Shown here: piece by piece, positions 1-9,492 of the stretch | Layout of the letters: each line of letters begins with the position of its first letter | Position numbering within the stretch: the stretch's first letter is position 1 | Source: Oxalobacteraceae bacterium UBA6018 | GTDB lineage: Bacteria > Pseudomonadota > Gammaproteobacteria > Burkholderiales > Burkholderiaceae_D | Assembly (NCBI GenBank): GCA_002428015.1 | Contig: DIZW01000128.1 | Coordinates: 41,166-105,165, forward strand | Length of the DNA stretch: 64,000 nucleotides | Direction: 5' to 3' | The notes under the pieces: model-generated | Database searches by the model: none | Told to the model about the DNA's origin: nothing | Seen by the model: the letters and a program-made list of their open reading frames with translations, nothing else | Made by a program: the position numbers and the translations under genes

Positions 1-718
1 CGCCGGTGAGGTGGTGCGATTGCGCGTCCGCCGCGATCGCAGTGTTCACCGTTGCCGACACGTCGCCGGTCGAGGTGATCACGTTCTTCGTCTTGAGCAA
101 GTCCAGGATCTGGTCTTGCGCATTGCCGGCGGTGGTGCCGGTCTTCGGCACCAGCGTCGCGGTGAGGAAGTCGGAAGGAACCACGACGCCCGAACCTGCG
201 GCCGTCTGGACCACACTCACCACCTGCGCCACGGATGCCGCCAGCACCGCTGGGGTGTTGACCACGGACGCGAATCCCGTTGACGCGGCGATCGTCGCCG
301 CCGACGCGTTCGCTGCCAGCCCGCTCTGGGTGACGATGTAATCGACCAGCATCTCGGTCAACGGCGTCACGTTGGCCTTGGCGCCATCACCCGCGGCGAT
401 CGAGCGCAGGACCACGCCATTGGTCGCGGTGACCGTGACGACGCACGGGCCTTCCGACGGATTGGAGGTCTTGACGGTGTAGCTGCCGTCGGCGCCGGTG
501 GTGGCGGTGCCGCTGCCGGTTTTGCAGGTGACCGATACCGCGCCGCTGACAACAGGCGCGCCGGTGGCGGCGGTGCCGCTGATCGTCACGGTTTTTTCCG
601 CCGCTGCGGCTGGGGGGGTGTAATCACCGCTGCCGCAAGCGGCAAGTGTGGACAGAACAGCAATCGCCAACATCGATTTCACTGCCGTGACAGGTGGGAC
701 CGGGCGTAAAATAGGCAT
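1..718 (-). CDS. putative secreted lipoprotein, C-terminus outside the window
   Basis: An open frame runs from an ATG at 718 leftwards through the window edge without a stop (239 codons visible). The N-terminus has a hydrophobic stretch ending in a lipobox, LSTLAAC at about residues 22-28, so a lipid-anchored protein is expected. Residues 42-100 (TVTISGTAA, then GSYTV) resemble an Ig-like or carboxypeptidase-regulatory beta fold, followed by an Ala/Thr/Val-rich region. AAGGA lies about 9 bases before the ATG. A possible promoter lies at 866-894 (minus strand TTGTTG, 17 bp, TATAGT). The function is unknown; a role in the adjacent polysaccharide locus is only suggested by position. An internal ATG at residue 16 would also leave a usable signal peptide. 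Confidence 0.7.
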   Translation of the reverse strand, partial: MPILRPVPPVTAVKSMLAIAVLSTLAACGSGDYTPPAAAAEKTVTISGTAATGAPVVSGAVSVTCKTGSGTATTGADGSYTVKTSNPSEGPCVVTVTATNGVVLRSIAAGDGAKANVTPLTEMLVDYIVTQSGLAANASAATIAASTGFASVVNTPAVLAASVAQVVSVVQTAAGSGVVVPSDFLTATLVPKTGTTAGNAQDQILDLLKTKNVITSTGDVSATVNTAIAADAQSHHLTG

Positions 719-919
719 ACAGTATTCCTTTTCGTAAGGTGATAAAACACGTTAATAATTCGTCGGATACATTGCTCGATCGGACCGGCGAAAAAATGCC
801 ACGGGAACTAGAAATGCTACAAGCCGTCGCTCCCGCCAGGCAGGACCGTGCGCTTGCCTCATGAGACTATATACCTTTGGCATTTCCTCAACAATTGCAT
901 TTTCTAATTCAGGCACACA

Positions 920-3073
920 TTATTGAACGGCCGGCGCGTAGAGAATGGCCGCCTCGCGCATGCGCTGCAACTGCCCGGCCAGATAGTCTTTGCCAAGGCG
1001 CCCCTGATTAAGTAGATTCATCCGGGCGCTGTAGACATACGCCATTTCCTCGACCACCCCTTGCGTAATGCAGTTGCATTCGCCAGGGCGCGCATATTTG
1101 GTCTCCAGCTTGAACGGGAAGCTGCTTGCGCCCTCCAGGTGGGTCCAGCCTGGACGCATGCCTTGACGCGGCGTGAGCGGCATCGCCAGACTGAAGCCGA
1201 TGCGGGTCTCGAGTTCGCTCTTACGCACGTACATCTGGGCCTGGATGTCGCCGAACCAGCGGCTTACCTGGAGAAAAGGCCCGCGATCATCGCCCACGTA
1301 CTTGTTATAGCCGGTCTCCACCCACACTGACAAGGGAGCGTATTTCCACAAATAGCTGATGCTGCCGTTTTCGCTTTCGTGCACCCGGTACGGGTCCGTG
1401 TGCTTCGTGCGTGTGAATTGGGCCCGCAGCTGATCGTCCCGGCCGGGCACCATCCAAATGGTCTCGTTCTGGATGCCCGGGTCGCCGTATAAAAATCTGC
1501 CAGCCGACGTAACATTGAGTACGTTGTCAGTCACCCACAAAGCCTGGCTGACGACTGCGGATTTCAAGCCGTTGCGCTGCTGCGCGTACCCGAGGAAGCC
1601 ATGCGCCACATTTGGCGACTCCGAGAGCGTCGTAATAAAGCTGGTGGTCAGTTCCGCGCCGGTCCAGAGGGGCACCATGGCTTGAATATTCGCCGCTAGA
1701 GAATAATCGAACACCCCAAGCTCGGTCCCGACGAACTTGACCAACTGGGGATCGATCCGTACGCGCGAATAACCGCGCGGTCCCTCCTCGTCCTGCCACG
1801 TCACCGCCCTCTCGTTGGGATGGTATTGCAGCGTAACGCTTTCCTTGACCTCGAACGCATCGCCATCGCGCAAGAACTGGCGATAGCCGCCGCGATCGAC
1901 GCTGGCCTTGAAGATCGCAAGACCGGCCTTTTTACTCACTGCCGAGACCGTCACAATATCCGCCGGCGCCAGCACCGCGGCAACCCCGAGCACGATGCCG
2001 ACTGCATCAACCTCATTCTGGTTGTAGCGATGGTTCTCGTATTCGACCACCAACTCATTGCCGGATTGCCCTACGCGCACGCGCTCCAGTCCTGCCTTGA
2101 TCAATTCGGTGCGCACGCGGGCCAATGCGTTGTCGCCGCCTAAGGTAGGCACGGAAACAGCGGCCGGTGGCCGTACTCCGCTGGCGGGCGACCAGACTGC
2201 GGCGGCGACAGCCACGGCGGGGGCGGCGAGGGCGGCGGCGATCGGTGGCGGCGGCGTCCAGATGGGCTCGTTTTCGGGCGCGATCGGGCGCGGATTGCGG
2301 GCGTTTTCGCCAAACGGAATCACCAGGCTCAGACCCAGGGTACTTCGGTCGAACGGCAGGCCTTGCGGGGTGCGCGCCCGTATCGAGCGCTGGACAGTCC
2401 CGACGAGCCGCGCGTTGCCCAAGGCCGCTATCGGCGCGCTGCCATACCTCAGGCCGGCGTGGTATGCGCTGTCGTTGCGTTCCGCGAACAGACTGACTCC
2501 GGTGTCGCCCAATGCTAGCTCAGCACTTCCGAAGGTCCGGCTCAGATACGGCTGTCCATGCGCTTTGCCAACGTTGAGACGCAGCGGCCCGAAAGCCTGG
2601 CTTACGGCCACGTATTTCGACTTAAACGTTGACGTCCCGCCACCAAGATCGTTAATCCCAAATGCGATCTCTGGCTGGTAATGGAATAGTTTGGGCAGCG
2701 ACACCTTCAAGTTGGCTGATAGGTCACGTACGCCGAGATCACCGCGCCGGTTCACCGGCATATTGGCGAGCCGCCCCGACAGTTCGAGATATTCGAAGAG
2801 GCCAATACCGAACTGGTAGTTTTCGGCACGTGGCGAAATTGACGCGAACTGAGGGTCAAGAAAGTTATTCAGGCCAAGAACGACGGTGCCGTCGTGGAGC
2901 GTGCGGCCATCGGGCACATTCAGCGAGCCGGACGAGCCCGATGCGGACAGTGTCTGTACGCCAGATGGCTGCTGTCCAAATACTGGCAACGCTGAGCCGG
3001 CCTGAGCCGTTACGGTCGTTGCCAGTGGCACCGCAGCAAGCAAGACGGAAAGGACGGTGGGCTTGAAATTCAC
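920..3073 (-). CDS. YjbH-like outer-membrane exopolysaccharide biosynthesis protein
   Basis: A protein of about 717 residues with a Sec signal peptide (FKPTVLSVLLAAVPLATTVTAQA). Next comes a segment, GSLNVPDGRTLHDGTVVLGLNN, typical of the YjbH family, whose E. coli member belongs to an operon that promotes extracellular polysaccharide. The rest is rich in alternating hydrophobic and aromatic residues, as expected of an outer-membrane beta-barrel. The longest frame begins at a TTG at 3103, but the GTG at 3073 gives a cleaner signal peptide and is preferred. No Cys follows the signal region, so it is not an obvious lipoprotein. It is transcribed divergently from the dehydratase gene at 3411 and probably serves export or modification of the polysaccharide made by this locus. 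The family assignment is by recognition; the precise function is not established. Confidence 0.75.
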   Translation of the reverse strand: MNFKPTVLSVLLAAVPLATTVTAQAGSALPVFGQQPSGVQTLSASGSSGSLNVPDGRTLHDGTVVLGLNNFLDPQFASISPRAENYQFGIGLFEYLELSGRLANMPVNRRGDLGVRDLSANLKVSLPKLFHYQPEIAFGINDLGGGTSTFKSKYVAVSQAFGPLRLNVGKAHGQPYLSRTFGSAELALGDTGVSLFAERNDSAYHAGLRYGSAPIAALGNARLVGTVQRSIRARTPQGLPFDRSTLGLSLVIPFGENARNPRPIAPENEPIWTPPPPIAAALAAPAVAVAAAVWSPASGVRPPAAVSVPTLGGDNALARVRTELIKAGLERVRVGQSGNELVVEYENHRYNQNEVDAVGIVLGVAAVLAPADIVTVSAVSKKAGLAIFKASVDRGGYRQFLRDGDAFEVKESVTLQYHPNERAVTWQDEEGPRGYSRVRIDPQLVKFVGTELGVFDYSLAANIQAMVPLWTGAELTTSFITTLSESPNVAHGFLGYAQQRNGLKSAVVSQALWVTDNVLNVTSAGRFLYGDPGIQNETIWMVPGRDDQLRAQFTRTKHTDPYRVHESENGSISYLWKYAPLSVWVETGYNKYVGDDRGPFLQVSRWFGDIQAQMYVRKSELETRIGFSLAMPLTPRQGMRPGWTHLEGASSFPFKLETKYARPGECNCITQGVVEEMAYVYSARMNLLNQGRLGKDYLAGQLQRMREAAILYAPAVQ

Positions 3074-3410
3074 GAAGCAGAGTTCTTTTCTATGTAAGGA
3101 CAAGATGTAACAACCATTATCCCATGCAACGATTACCGATACCTCAGAGAAACATAATGTTGCGCAAAAACCACGAAAAGGTCATGTGACTTCCCCTCGC
3201 GAAGCCGTCTCACGATAACATACACGAGATAAGTGTTGCCCGTACGTAAAAATATTATATAACAGGCCACTTCCTCTGCGAAATACGATATTATCTGACC
3301 AGAATAATCTTTAGCCGATTCGGAAGAGATGGATGATACGGCAGCATTGTCCGCACTTGTAGCTCCCTGAAATATTGACTTAAGTATCTGAGCAAGAACT
3401 GACCTCACCA
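3074..3410. other. AT-rich divergent intergenic region
   Basis: About 340 bases between the YjbH-like gene and the dehydratase gene, distinctly more AT-rich than the flanks. Apart from the minus-strand promoter candidate, no gene is supported. A 92-codon minus-strand frame across it has atypical codon use and no recognisable domain. It probably also holds the forward promoter for the dehydratase gene, but I cannot assign one with confidence. Confidence 0.5.
3254..3282 (-). promoter_or_regulatory. candidate sigma70 promoter of the YjbH-like gene
   Basis: On the minus strand TTCGCA (3282-3277) and TATAAT (3259-3254) are separated by 17 bp. This matches the consensus at -10 exactly and at four of six -35 positions. 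It would start transcription near 3247, leaving a leader of about 170 bases. Confidence 0.4.
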
Positions 3411-5354
3411 ATGAAAAGCTCCTTCCTTAAGTTAAAACGGCGTCAGAAACAATTAATTGCGGCGACGGCAGATGTTATATTCCTGCCAATTATTTTCTAT
3501 TTCGCCCTCATCCTCTATTTCGATGGCGTTCCGGTGGCGCTATTCAGAGAATACGGCTGGCTTGCACTTGCCGCTTCTGCCACAACCGTTCCAATTTTTA
3601 TCAAGCTGGGACTGTATCGCGCGGTTATCCGATATATCGACCAAAAAATTATTTTCACCGTGGTGAAGGGAGCCACGATGTCTGTCCTGGTTCTTGCGGG
3701 ATTCGCTGCCGCCATGCACGTGCCGCACCTCTCGCCCGCGCCGTTCTGGATTTACTGGGTCAACTCCGTCGCCTACGTGTTGGCAAGCCGGCTTGCCGCG
3801 CGCGGCTTTTTCCTGGGCACGCGCGAGCGGGCCGCTGGTGGACGCATCGCTATCTACGGGGCCGGCGCGGCGGGCAGTGTGCTCGCGAAAGCACTCAAGC
3901 CCGGTGGTGAATACCAGCCGATTTTCTTCGTCGACGACAATATTCAGCTGCAAAACACGACGATCGGCGGGATCAAGGTATACGCGCCGAGCATGTTACC
4001 GGAACTCCTAGTGCGGCACAACGTCGGCGCCATACTGCTGGCAATGCCATCGCTGCAGAAGCAGCGGCAGCGTGAAATAGTCGAGCGGCTCGATTCGCTC
4101 AAGTTGCGGATTAAGGTCACACCCTCGATCGCCGATCTGGTAAAAGGCTTGGCGCGGGTCGAAGAAGTACGCCAGATCGAGATCGAGGACTTGCTGAGCC
4201 GCGATCCAGTTGAACCCGACCCTCACCTAATGTCCGCCTGCATCAGCGGCAAGTCGGTCATGGTCAGCGGCGCGGGCGGTTCGATAGGTTCGGAGCTGTG
4301 CCGCCAGATTCTCTCGTTGAAGCCCAAGCGACTGGTATTGTTTGACATCTCAGAGTATGCCCTCTATACCGTGGAACAAGAGCTGCGCGGCTGGCTTCGC
4401 AGCCAGGGGAGGACTGTGGACCTGGTTCCTTGTATAGGCTCGGTACTCAATTACGAGAAATGCCGCCTGGTGCTGTCGACTTTCGCTATCGATACCGTCT
4501 ACCATGCTGCAGCGTACAAGCATGTACCCTTGGTCGAGTACAATCCGATCGAGGGTATCCGAAATAATGTGTTTGGTACCTTGCACTTTGCGAAAGCCGC
4601 TATTGCGGCAGGTGTGCAATACTTCGTACTCGTTTCCACCGACAAGGCGGTCCGTCCGACTAACGTCATGGGTGCCAGCAAACGTCTCGCCGAGTTGATT
4701 CTGCAAGGACTGGCGCGCAACGGAAGCCAAACGCGCCTGTCGATGGTCAGGTTCGGAAACGTGCTCGGATCGTCCGGGTCGGTGGTGCCGCACTTCAGGC
4801 AACAGATCCAGGCGGGCGGGCCGGTCACGGTGACGCATCCCGAGATCACGCGCTATTTCATGACTATTCCGGAAGCGGCTCAGCTTGTCTTGCAAGCCGG
4901 AGCGATGGGCAAGGGTGGCGATGTGTTCGTGCTCGATATGGGCGACCCAGTCCGCATTGCGGACCTAGCGGTGCGGATGATTCATCTAAGCGGCCGTGAG
5001 GTCAAGACGGCGGAAAATCCCGGCGGCACCATTGAAATCAAATATGTCGGCTTGCGCCCGGGCGAAAAATTGTACGAAGAACTGTTGATCGGGACCAACG
5101 TGACTGGAACCGATCACCCGCTCATCATGCGCGCCCGCGAAGCGGAAATCGAATGGCCTTTCCTCGACCTCATGCTCAAGCACTTGGACGAAGCCTGCAA
5201 CCGGTGCGACATTGAAGCGATCCGCGCCTACTTGGTCAAGCTTGTCAGTGAGTATTCCCCGCCGCCGGAGATCTCTGACTTGGTGTGGGTCGAACGCAGG
5301 CGAACCGGAACTGCGAGCCACGTTGACTTTCCTTTTGCCGGGACCACTGCTTGA
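3411..5354 (+). CDS. membrane-bound nucleotide-sugar 4,6-dehydratase (CapD/PglF/WbpM family)
   Basis: A protein of 647 residues, the full length of the family. N-terminal membrane helices (about 13-130) are followed by a first Rossmann-like segment (AIYGAGAAGSVLAKAL near 146) and then the catalytic short-chain dehydrogenase domain with MVSGAGGSIGSE near 284. The active-site region reads STDKAVRPTNVMGASKR around 408, where Met replaces the usual Tyr, as in WbpM and PglF. Known members convert UDP-GlcNAc to the 4-keto-6-deoxy sugar, the first step to bacillosamine or QuiNAc. The gene is monocistronic on the forward strand and faces the end of the reverse operon. That operon supplies a PglE-like aminotransferase, a PglD-like acetyltransferase and a PglC-like transferase, so these genes probably form one pathway. 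Confidence 0.9.
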   Translation: MKSSFLKLKRRQKQLIAATADVIFLPIIFYFALILYFDGVPVALFREYGWLALAASATTVPIFIKLGLYRAVIRYIDQKIIFTVVKGATMSVLVLAGFAAAMHVPHLSPAPFWIYWVNSVAYVLASRLAARGFFLGTRERAAGGRIAIYGAGAAGSVLAKALKPGGEYQPIFFVDDNIQLQNTTIGGIKVYAPSMLPELLVRHNVGAILLAMPSLQKQRQREIVERLDSLKLRIKVTPSIADLVKGLARVEEVRQIEIEDLLSRDPVEPDPHLMSACISGKSVMVSGAGGSIGSELCRQILSLKPKRLVLFDISEYALYTVEQELRGWLRSQGRTVDLVPCIGSVLNYEKCRLVLSTFAIDTVYHAAAYKHVPLVEYNPIEGIRNNVFGTLHFAKAAIAAGVQYFVLVSTDKAVRPTNVMGASKRLAELILQGLARNGSQTRLSMVRFGNVLGSSGSVVPHFRQQIQAGGPVTVTHPEITRYFMTIPEAAQLVLQAGAMGKGGDVFVLDMGDPVRIADLAVRMIHLSGREVKTAENPGGTIEIKYVGLRPGEKLYEELLIGTNVTGTDHPLIMRAREAEIEWPFLDLMLKHLDEACNRCDIEAIRAYLVKLVSEYSPPPEISDLVWVERRRTGTASHVDFPFAGTTA

Positions 5355-5617
5355 TCCACACGGCTTCGCTTCTGGGGCAGTTTTGGTTTTCAGTGGATAC
5401 GGCCAGATAGCTAAGGCGGGACCGCACCTGTCGCGCACGGCGTCAGAAAAAGGTTCGTTGACCCTGGTCTGCTTTGCTTGACGCGCGGCCACCCTATATC
5501 GCTTCGCGCCGCGCGTACCTCCCCCGCTCCGCCATGGTGCGCGGCGGCCTATCAGCGAACAGGGGATCCGATATCATCGGTTTACGAGAACGGTATTGGA
5601 CGGCCTCTGCGCGGACG

Positions 5618-6856
5618 TCAAACTCGCTCGGGGGTCTTTTTCTGCTTTGGAAAATCGGCCAAGGGTTCGTCGAGCGCTTGTTCCTTTCGGGTGGCAAGTT
5701 CCAAAACGAGGGTGATCGCACTGCAAGTCAAATCAATGTCGCTGGGCGTTAACGTGGGGTGCACGAGGAACATTAAGCTGGTCTCGCCGAGCTCCTTCGC
5801 GTTGGGCATTCGTTTGATCGGGCGGAACGATGTACCATCAAACGCTTTTTCAAGATATACCTCAGAGCATGAGCCCTGGTAACAGGGTACACCACGAGCC
5901 GAGATCTCGGCGATAATGCGGTCGCGTGTCCAACCTGGGGCCAGGTTGTCGGATTCTACGAACACATAGAACTTGTAGTGAGCGTGATGAATGTAGCTCG
6001 CAGCCTTCGGAACTCGAAGCGCAGAAAATTGTGCGCAAACGGCCGCGATAGCGGCGGCGTTTCGCTGCCTTTGCATCGTCCACTCTGACATTTTGCGAAG
6101 CTGTGTCCGGCCGAGCACTCCTTGTATTTCAAGCATGCGCCAGTTCGTGCCGAACGACTCGTGCACCCAACGGAATCCCGGCGGCGAATCTTGATGCACC
6201 GCTTCCCACGATTTTCCGTGGTCCTTAAATGACCACATTAGCGACCACAATTCACGCTCATTTGTAGTAACCATTCCGCCTTCGCCCCCGGTCGTCATGA
6301 TCTTGTCCTGACAAAACGACCACGCCCCAATATGTCCGATTGAGCCAACCATGCGTCCCTTGTAACGTGCCCCATGTGCCTGGGCACAGTCCTCGATCAC
6401 ATAAAGACCGCGGGCATCGCACAGAGCCATAATCGGATCCATATCACACGGCATCCCCGCCAGATGCACGCAAATAACTGCTCTCGTGCGCTCGGTTAGT
6501 ACCGCCGATATCGTGGCAGCTGTGATGTTTTGACTATCGAGATCGACATCTGCGAAGACAGGCGTGGCGCCGGCGTTGACGATGCAGCTAACGGACGCCA
6601 AGAAGGTTCGGGGGGTAACGATCACCTCATCTCCCGGGCCGATGCCGAGCGCGTTCAAGGCAAGATCGAGCGCGAGCGTACCATTCGCAACCGCAACGGC
6701 GTGGGTTGTGCCAACCCAAGCGGCAAATTCCTTCTCGAATTCGCGGCACTCGATGCCTGTCCAATAATTGACTTTGTTACTGCGGAGCACATTGGATACG
6801 GCCTCTACCTCGTCAGCGGAAAAGCTGGGCCATGGGGCGAACTTCGTGTTCAACAT
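5618..6856 (-). CDS. DegT/DnrJ/EryC1-family sugar aminotransferase (PglE-like)
   Basis: A protein of 412 residues, normal for PLP-dependent nucleotide-sugar aminotransferases. Visible family motifs are VANGTLALDLAL (about 57-68), the PLP-ring aspartate in YVIEDCAQAHGARY (about 152-165) and the Schiff-base lysine K185 in WSFCQDKIMTTGGEGG. The expected reaction is transfer of an amino group from glutamate to a 4-keto-6-deoxy nucleotide sugar, giving the 4-amino sugar. It is the last gene of the reverse operon, ten bases after the acetyltransferase gene, and lies opposite the dehydratase that would make its substrate. The last 15 residues are basic and may be non-essential. The exact sugar is inferred from neighbours only. 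Confidence 0.88.
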   Translation of the reverse strand: MLNTKFAPWPSFSADEVEAVSNVLRSNKVNYWTGIECREFEKEFAAWVGTTHAVAVANGTLALDLALNALGIGPGDEVIVTPRTFLASVSCIVNAGATPVFADVDLDSQNITAATISAVLTERTRAVICVHLAGMPCDMDPIMALCDARGLYVIEDCAQAHGARYKGRMVGSIGHIGAWSFCQDKIMTTGGEGGMVTTNERELWSLMWSFKDHGKSWEAVHQDSPPGFRWVHESFGTNWRMLEIQGVLGRTQLRKMSEWTMQRQRNAAAIAAVCAQFSALRVPKAASYIHHAHYKFYVFVESDNLAPGWTRDRIIAEISARGVPCYQGSCSEVYLEKAFDGTSFRPIKRMPNAKELGETSLMFLVHPTLTPSDIDLTCSAITLVLELATRKEQALDEPLADFPKQKKTPERV

Positions 6857-6866
6857 AAACCGTATC

Positions 6867-7523
6867 CTAATTCTTGATCAATAAGCGAGCGGGGTTACCG
6901 ACAACCGTGGTCCCTGCAGAGACATTCTTTGTTACCACTGCCCCCATTCCGACGACTGCGCCACGGCCAATGACTAGCGGCTTGCCTACTTTGCCCTGCC
7001 GCAGGATTGCGCCGGTACCTATGTAAGCGTGGTCCTCAACGATGACGTTGCCATTGCATTTGACTCCGGGCGCAAAAGTAACGTAGTCACCAATCACACA
7101 ATCATGCGCAACATAGGAATAAATATTCGCGTGAAAATGCGAGCCTATCACAATGTTGGAAGTCAACGACACAAACGGACAGATGATTGCTCCGGTACCA
7201 ATCTCAACCTGGTCCAGTATCACCGCGTTATCGGCTGGGATAGAAAAGAACGCAACCCCATCGCGTATGCACGTTTCGGCAATTCTTTCCCGGACGCCGG
7301 AGTCCGCAATCGCGATACTAATAAATTTTTCTTCGGCGTCAATCATTCGAAACGCCGCATAAGTTAATACGCGATGGCCATTCACAATATCGGTTGTCAA
7401 TGAATCATCAATGAACACTATCTCGCTCTCGATGCCTTGTTTCGACAAATGGCTGCGCGCCGAAGGCATCACTTCACGGCCAAAGCCGCTGGCGCCGTAG
7501 ACAGCGTAAATACGTTTTACCAT
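6867..7523 (-). CDS. PglD/NeuD-like sugar O- or N-acetyltransferase
   Basis: A protein of 218 residues counted from the ATG at 7523, which follows GGAAGGA at a sensible distance; the frame is open further upstream, but that part has no family similarity. The N-terminal part is a small Rossmann-like domain (AVYGASGFGREVMPSA, about 6-21) that binds the nucleotide sugar. The C-terminal half is a left-handed beta-helix of hexapeptide repeats, with the probable catalytic His in YVAHDCVIGDYVTFAPG. Known PglD enzymes acetylate UDP-4-amino-4,6-dideoxy-GlcNAc with acetyl-CoA to give UDP-diNAc-bacillosamine. It sits between the PGT and aminotransferase genes, matching that pathway. Confidence 0.85.
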   Translation of the reverse strand: MVKRIYAVYGASGFGREVMPSARSHLSKQGIESEIVFIDDSLTTDIVNGHRVLTYAAFRMIDAEEKFISIAIADSGVRERIAETCIRDGVAFFSIPADNAVILDQVEIGTGAIICPFVSLTSNIVIGSHFHANIYSYVAHDCVIGDYVTFAPGVKCNGNVIVEDHAYIGTGAILRQGKVGKPLVIGRGAVVGMGAVVTKNVSAGTTVVGNPARLLIKN

Positions 7524-7663
7524 ATACGATTTGTTTCCTTCCAGATAAATTTCGACATTGTCGCCTCGCCTTCCTAGGAAATTCCGTCCGTTCGGATCAC
7601 CGTCAACTGGCACCGCCCGCACGCACGCCTGTGCCAAGGATAACAAGCCGTCGCATCGCCCTA

Positions 7664-8263
7664 CTACCCGTCGCTTTTGCTACCTTCGAAGCGCTGCATG
7701 GTGTCGACTCCATCAGCGCTGATACCATCCCGCACCAGCACCCGGCGCACGGTGAGCGCCAGAATGCGGAGGTCAAGCCAAAAGCTGCGGTTTTCGACGT
7801 ACCATACGTCCAACTCGAATTTGCGCTCCCAGCTCAACGCATTGCGCCCATTGACTTGGGCCCATCCAGTCACGCCCGGCGAAACTTCATGCCGTCGCCG
7901 CTGGCGTTCACTATACAGGGACAAGTATTCCATGAGCAAAGGTCGTGGGCCGACGAGGCTCATTTCGCCGCGCAGGACGTTCCACAACTCAGGCAATTCA
8001 TCAAGACTGGTACTTCGCAACAAACGACCGAAGGCGGTCATACGTTGAGCATCGGGCAACGCTACGCCATACCTGTCATACGCATCGCGCATCGTACGGA
8101 ACTTCACCATACGAAATGGAACGCCATGAAGGCCCGGACGTGTCTGCCTGAAGAAGACCGGCGCGCCCAGCTTCCATCGTATTGCGATCATCAAAGCGGC
8201 GAGCACTGGCGCCAAGCAGATTAAACCCACTGCGGCGACGACCATGTCGAATGCGCGTTTCAA
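7664..8263 (-). CDS. monotopic phosphoglycosyl transferase, PglC-type (initiating sugar transferase)
   Basis: A protein of 199 residues: the short form containing only the catalytic domain, without the extra membrane helices of WbaP or WcaJ. It starts with a re-entrant hydrophobic helix (RAFDMVVAAVGLICLAPVLA), then VPFRMVKFRTM and the Asp-Glu catalytic dyad D88-E89 in SLDELPELWNVLRGEMSLVG, followed by PRPLL and PGVTGWAQVNGR. These enzymes transfer a sugar-1-phosphate from a UDP-sugar to undecaprenyl phosphate at the cytoplasmic face and so start the repeat unit. It overlaps the upstream glycosyltransferase by four bases, indicating translational coupling. With its neighbours it suggests a diNAc-bacillosamine first sugar, which is inference. 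Confidence 0.92.
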   Translation of the reverse strand: MKRAFDMVVAAVGLICLAPVLAALMIAIRWKLGAPVFFRQTRPGLHGVPFRMVKFRTMRDAYDRYGVALPDAQRMTAFGRLLRSTSLDELPELWNVLRGEMSLVGPRPLLMEYLSLYSERQRRRHEVSPGVTGWAQVNGRNALSWERKFELDVWYVENRSFWLDLRILALTVRRVLVRDGISADGVDTMQRFEGSKSDG

Positions 8264-9492
8264 TTCTTGCTCGCCGAGTGAAAGGCAGTTTCGATCCAGC
8301 CAATAAATTTCGCTGCCAATTCGCTGCGGCTGAACTCGCGCTCGGCCAATGCGCGCCCGCGCGTGCCCATCTCTCGCAACTGCACTCGATCGTCTGCCGC
8401 AGCTTCAAGCGCATCGGCGAACGCGACAGGATTTTCCGGTGGAATTGCGTAGCCGCAGGCACGCTCAACGATGAGCTCGGCCAGCCAACCCGGATAGTTA
8501 TTCAACACCGGCAAGCCAGCCGCGATGTAGTCAAAGAATTTATTCGGCGACGTGCCGTAATAGAACGCGGGCACATTGGCAAGCAATTGCATGCCCACGT
8601 CTGCCGCTTCCATCAGTCCGGCAAGGCGTTCCTTGCCCACCGGCGCATGAAAAATCACATTGTCTAGCCCTTCGCGCTCGGCACGGGCCTGGAGTCTTGC
8701 TTTGCAGCCGCCGCTACCGATCAACACCAATTTGATGTCACTGCGTGCGCGCCGCTTCAGCTCGCATGCAACGTCGAGCACAGCATCCAGCCCGTTGGCT
8801 CGACCATGCGTCCCTGTGAATATGGCCATGAGATCACTAGGGGCAACGCCTGCCGGCCGCCAAGGTGTCGCGTTGCCGGAAAAAATATTCAAGTCACAGC
8901 CATTTGGGATCATAGCAATACGCTCCGCCGGCACCCCTAGCCGGGCAATCCCCTCCACGATGCCAGGCGATAGGCCAACCAAGCGGTGTGCCGAGCGGTA
9001 GGAGCACCACTCCAACCCACCCATCATCGCCAGCACAACGGGGTTGCGAATCACGCCCATCTGGCGCGGAAGTTCCGGCCAGAGGTCGCGCACCTCAAAG
9101 ACAAAAGGCTTTCCGCGCAGCCAGCGGGCACAAATGCCAGGAATACCAGTTGTGAGGGGGGTCGTGGTGGCAAATAAAACGTCATACGATTCCGTTAGTG
9201 CCAAGCGTACACTGCTCATGGCAAATTTCAGGAATAACAAGGCGCGCTTGGCGAAACCGTCGCTATTCGAATACGCAAGGTCGAATTCGATTACGTTGAT
9301 GCCGTCAGTGCAACCACGGCGCCGCCCGCCTTGAAAAGGCATGGTCAATCCCGTCACCCCGCCCGCGTAGCGCCCGCACACCATCGTTACACTATGGCCG
9401 TCGGCAACGAGCGCTCGTGCCATCGCGTATGAGCGTGTACCTGCCGAGCCAGCCGGGGTCGTGAAATGCTGGTGAAAATAGAGTACCTTCAT
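8260..9492 (-). CDS. glycosyltransferase family 4 (WbuB/PglA-like)
   Basis: A GT-B fold transferase of about 410 residues. The N-terminus (MKVLYFHQHFTTPAGSAGTRSY) matches the WbuB-type group, and the C-terminal nucleotide-sugar domain contains FDYIAAGLPVLNNYPGWLAELI with the retaining-enzyme acidic region. The ATG at 9492 overlaps the stop of the heparinase-type gene (ATGA); an ATG three codons earlier also exists. It probably adds the second sugar to the lipid-linked product of the adjacent PGT, because such gene pairs are normally adjacent. The sugar donor cannot be read from the sequence. Confidence 0.87.
   Translation of the reverse strand: MKVLYFHQHFTTPAGSAGTRSYAMARALVADGHSVTMVCGRYAGGVTGLTMPFQGGRRRGCTDGINVIEFDLAYSNSDGFAKRALLFLKFAMSSVRLALTESYDVLFATTTPLTTGIPGICARWLRGKPFVFEVRDLWPELPRQMGVIRNPVVLAMMGGLEWCSYRSAHRLVGLSPGIVEGIARLGVPAERIAMIPNGCDLNIFSGNATPWRPAGVAPSDLMAIFTGTHGRANGLDAVLDVACELKRRARSDIKLVLIGSGGCKARLQARAEREGLDNVIFHAPVGKERLAGLMEAADVGMQLLANVPAFYYGTSPNKFFDYIAAGLPVLNNYPGWLAELIVERACGYAIPPENPVAFADALEAAADDRVQLREMGTRGRALAEREFSRSELAAKFIGWIETAFHSASKN

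Noticed and set aside
3133..3411. 92-codon reverse frame in the divergent intergenic region
   Set aside because: Atypical codon use, no ribosome site and it covers the likely promoter region.
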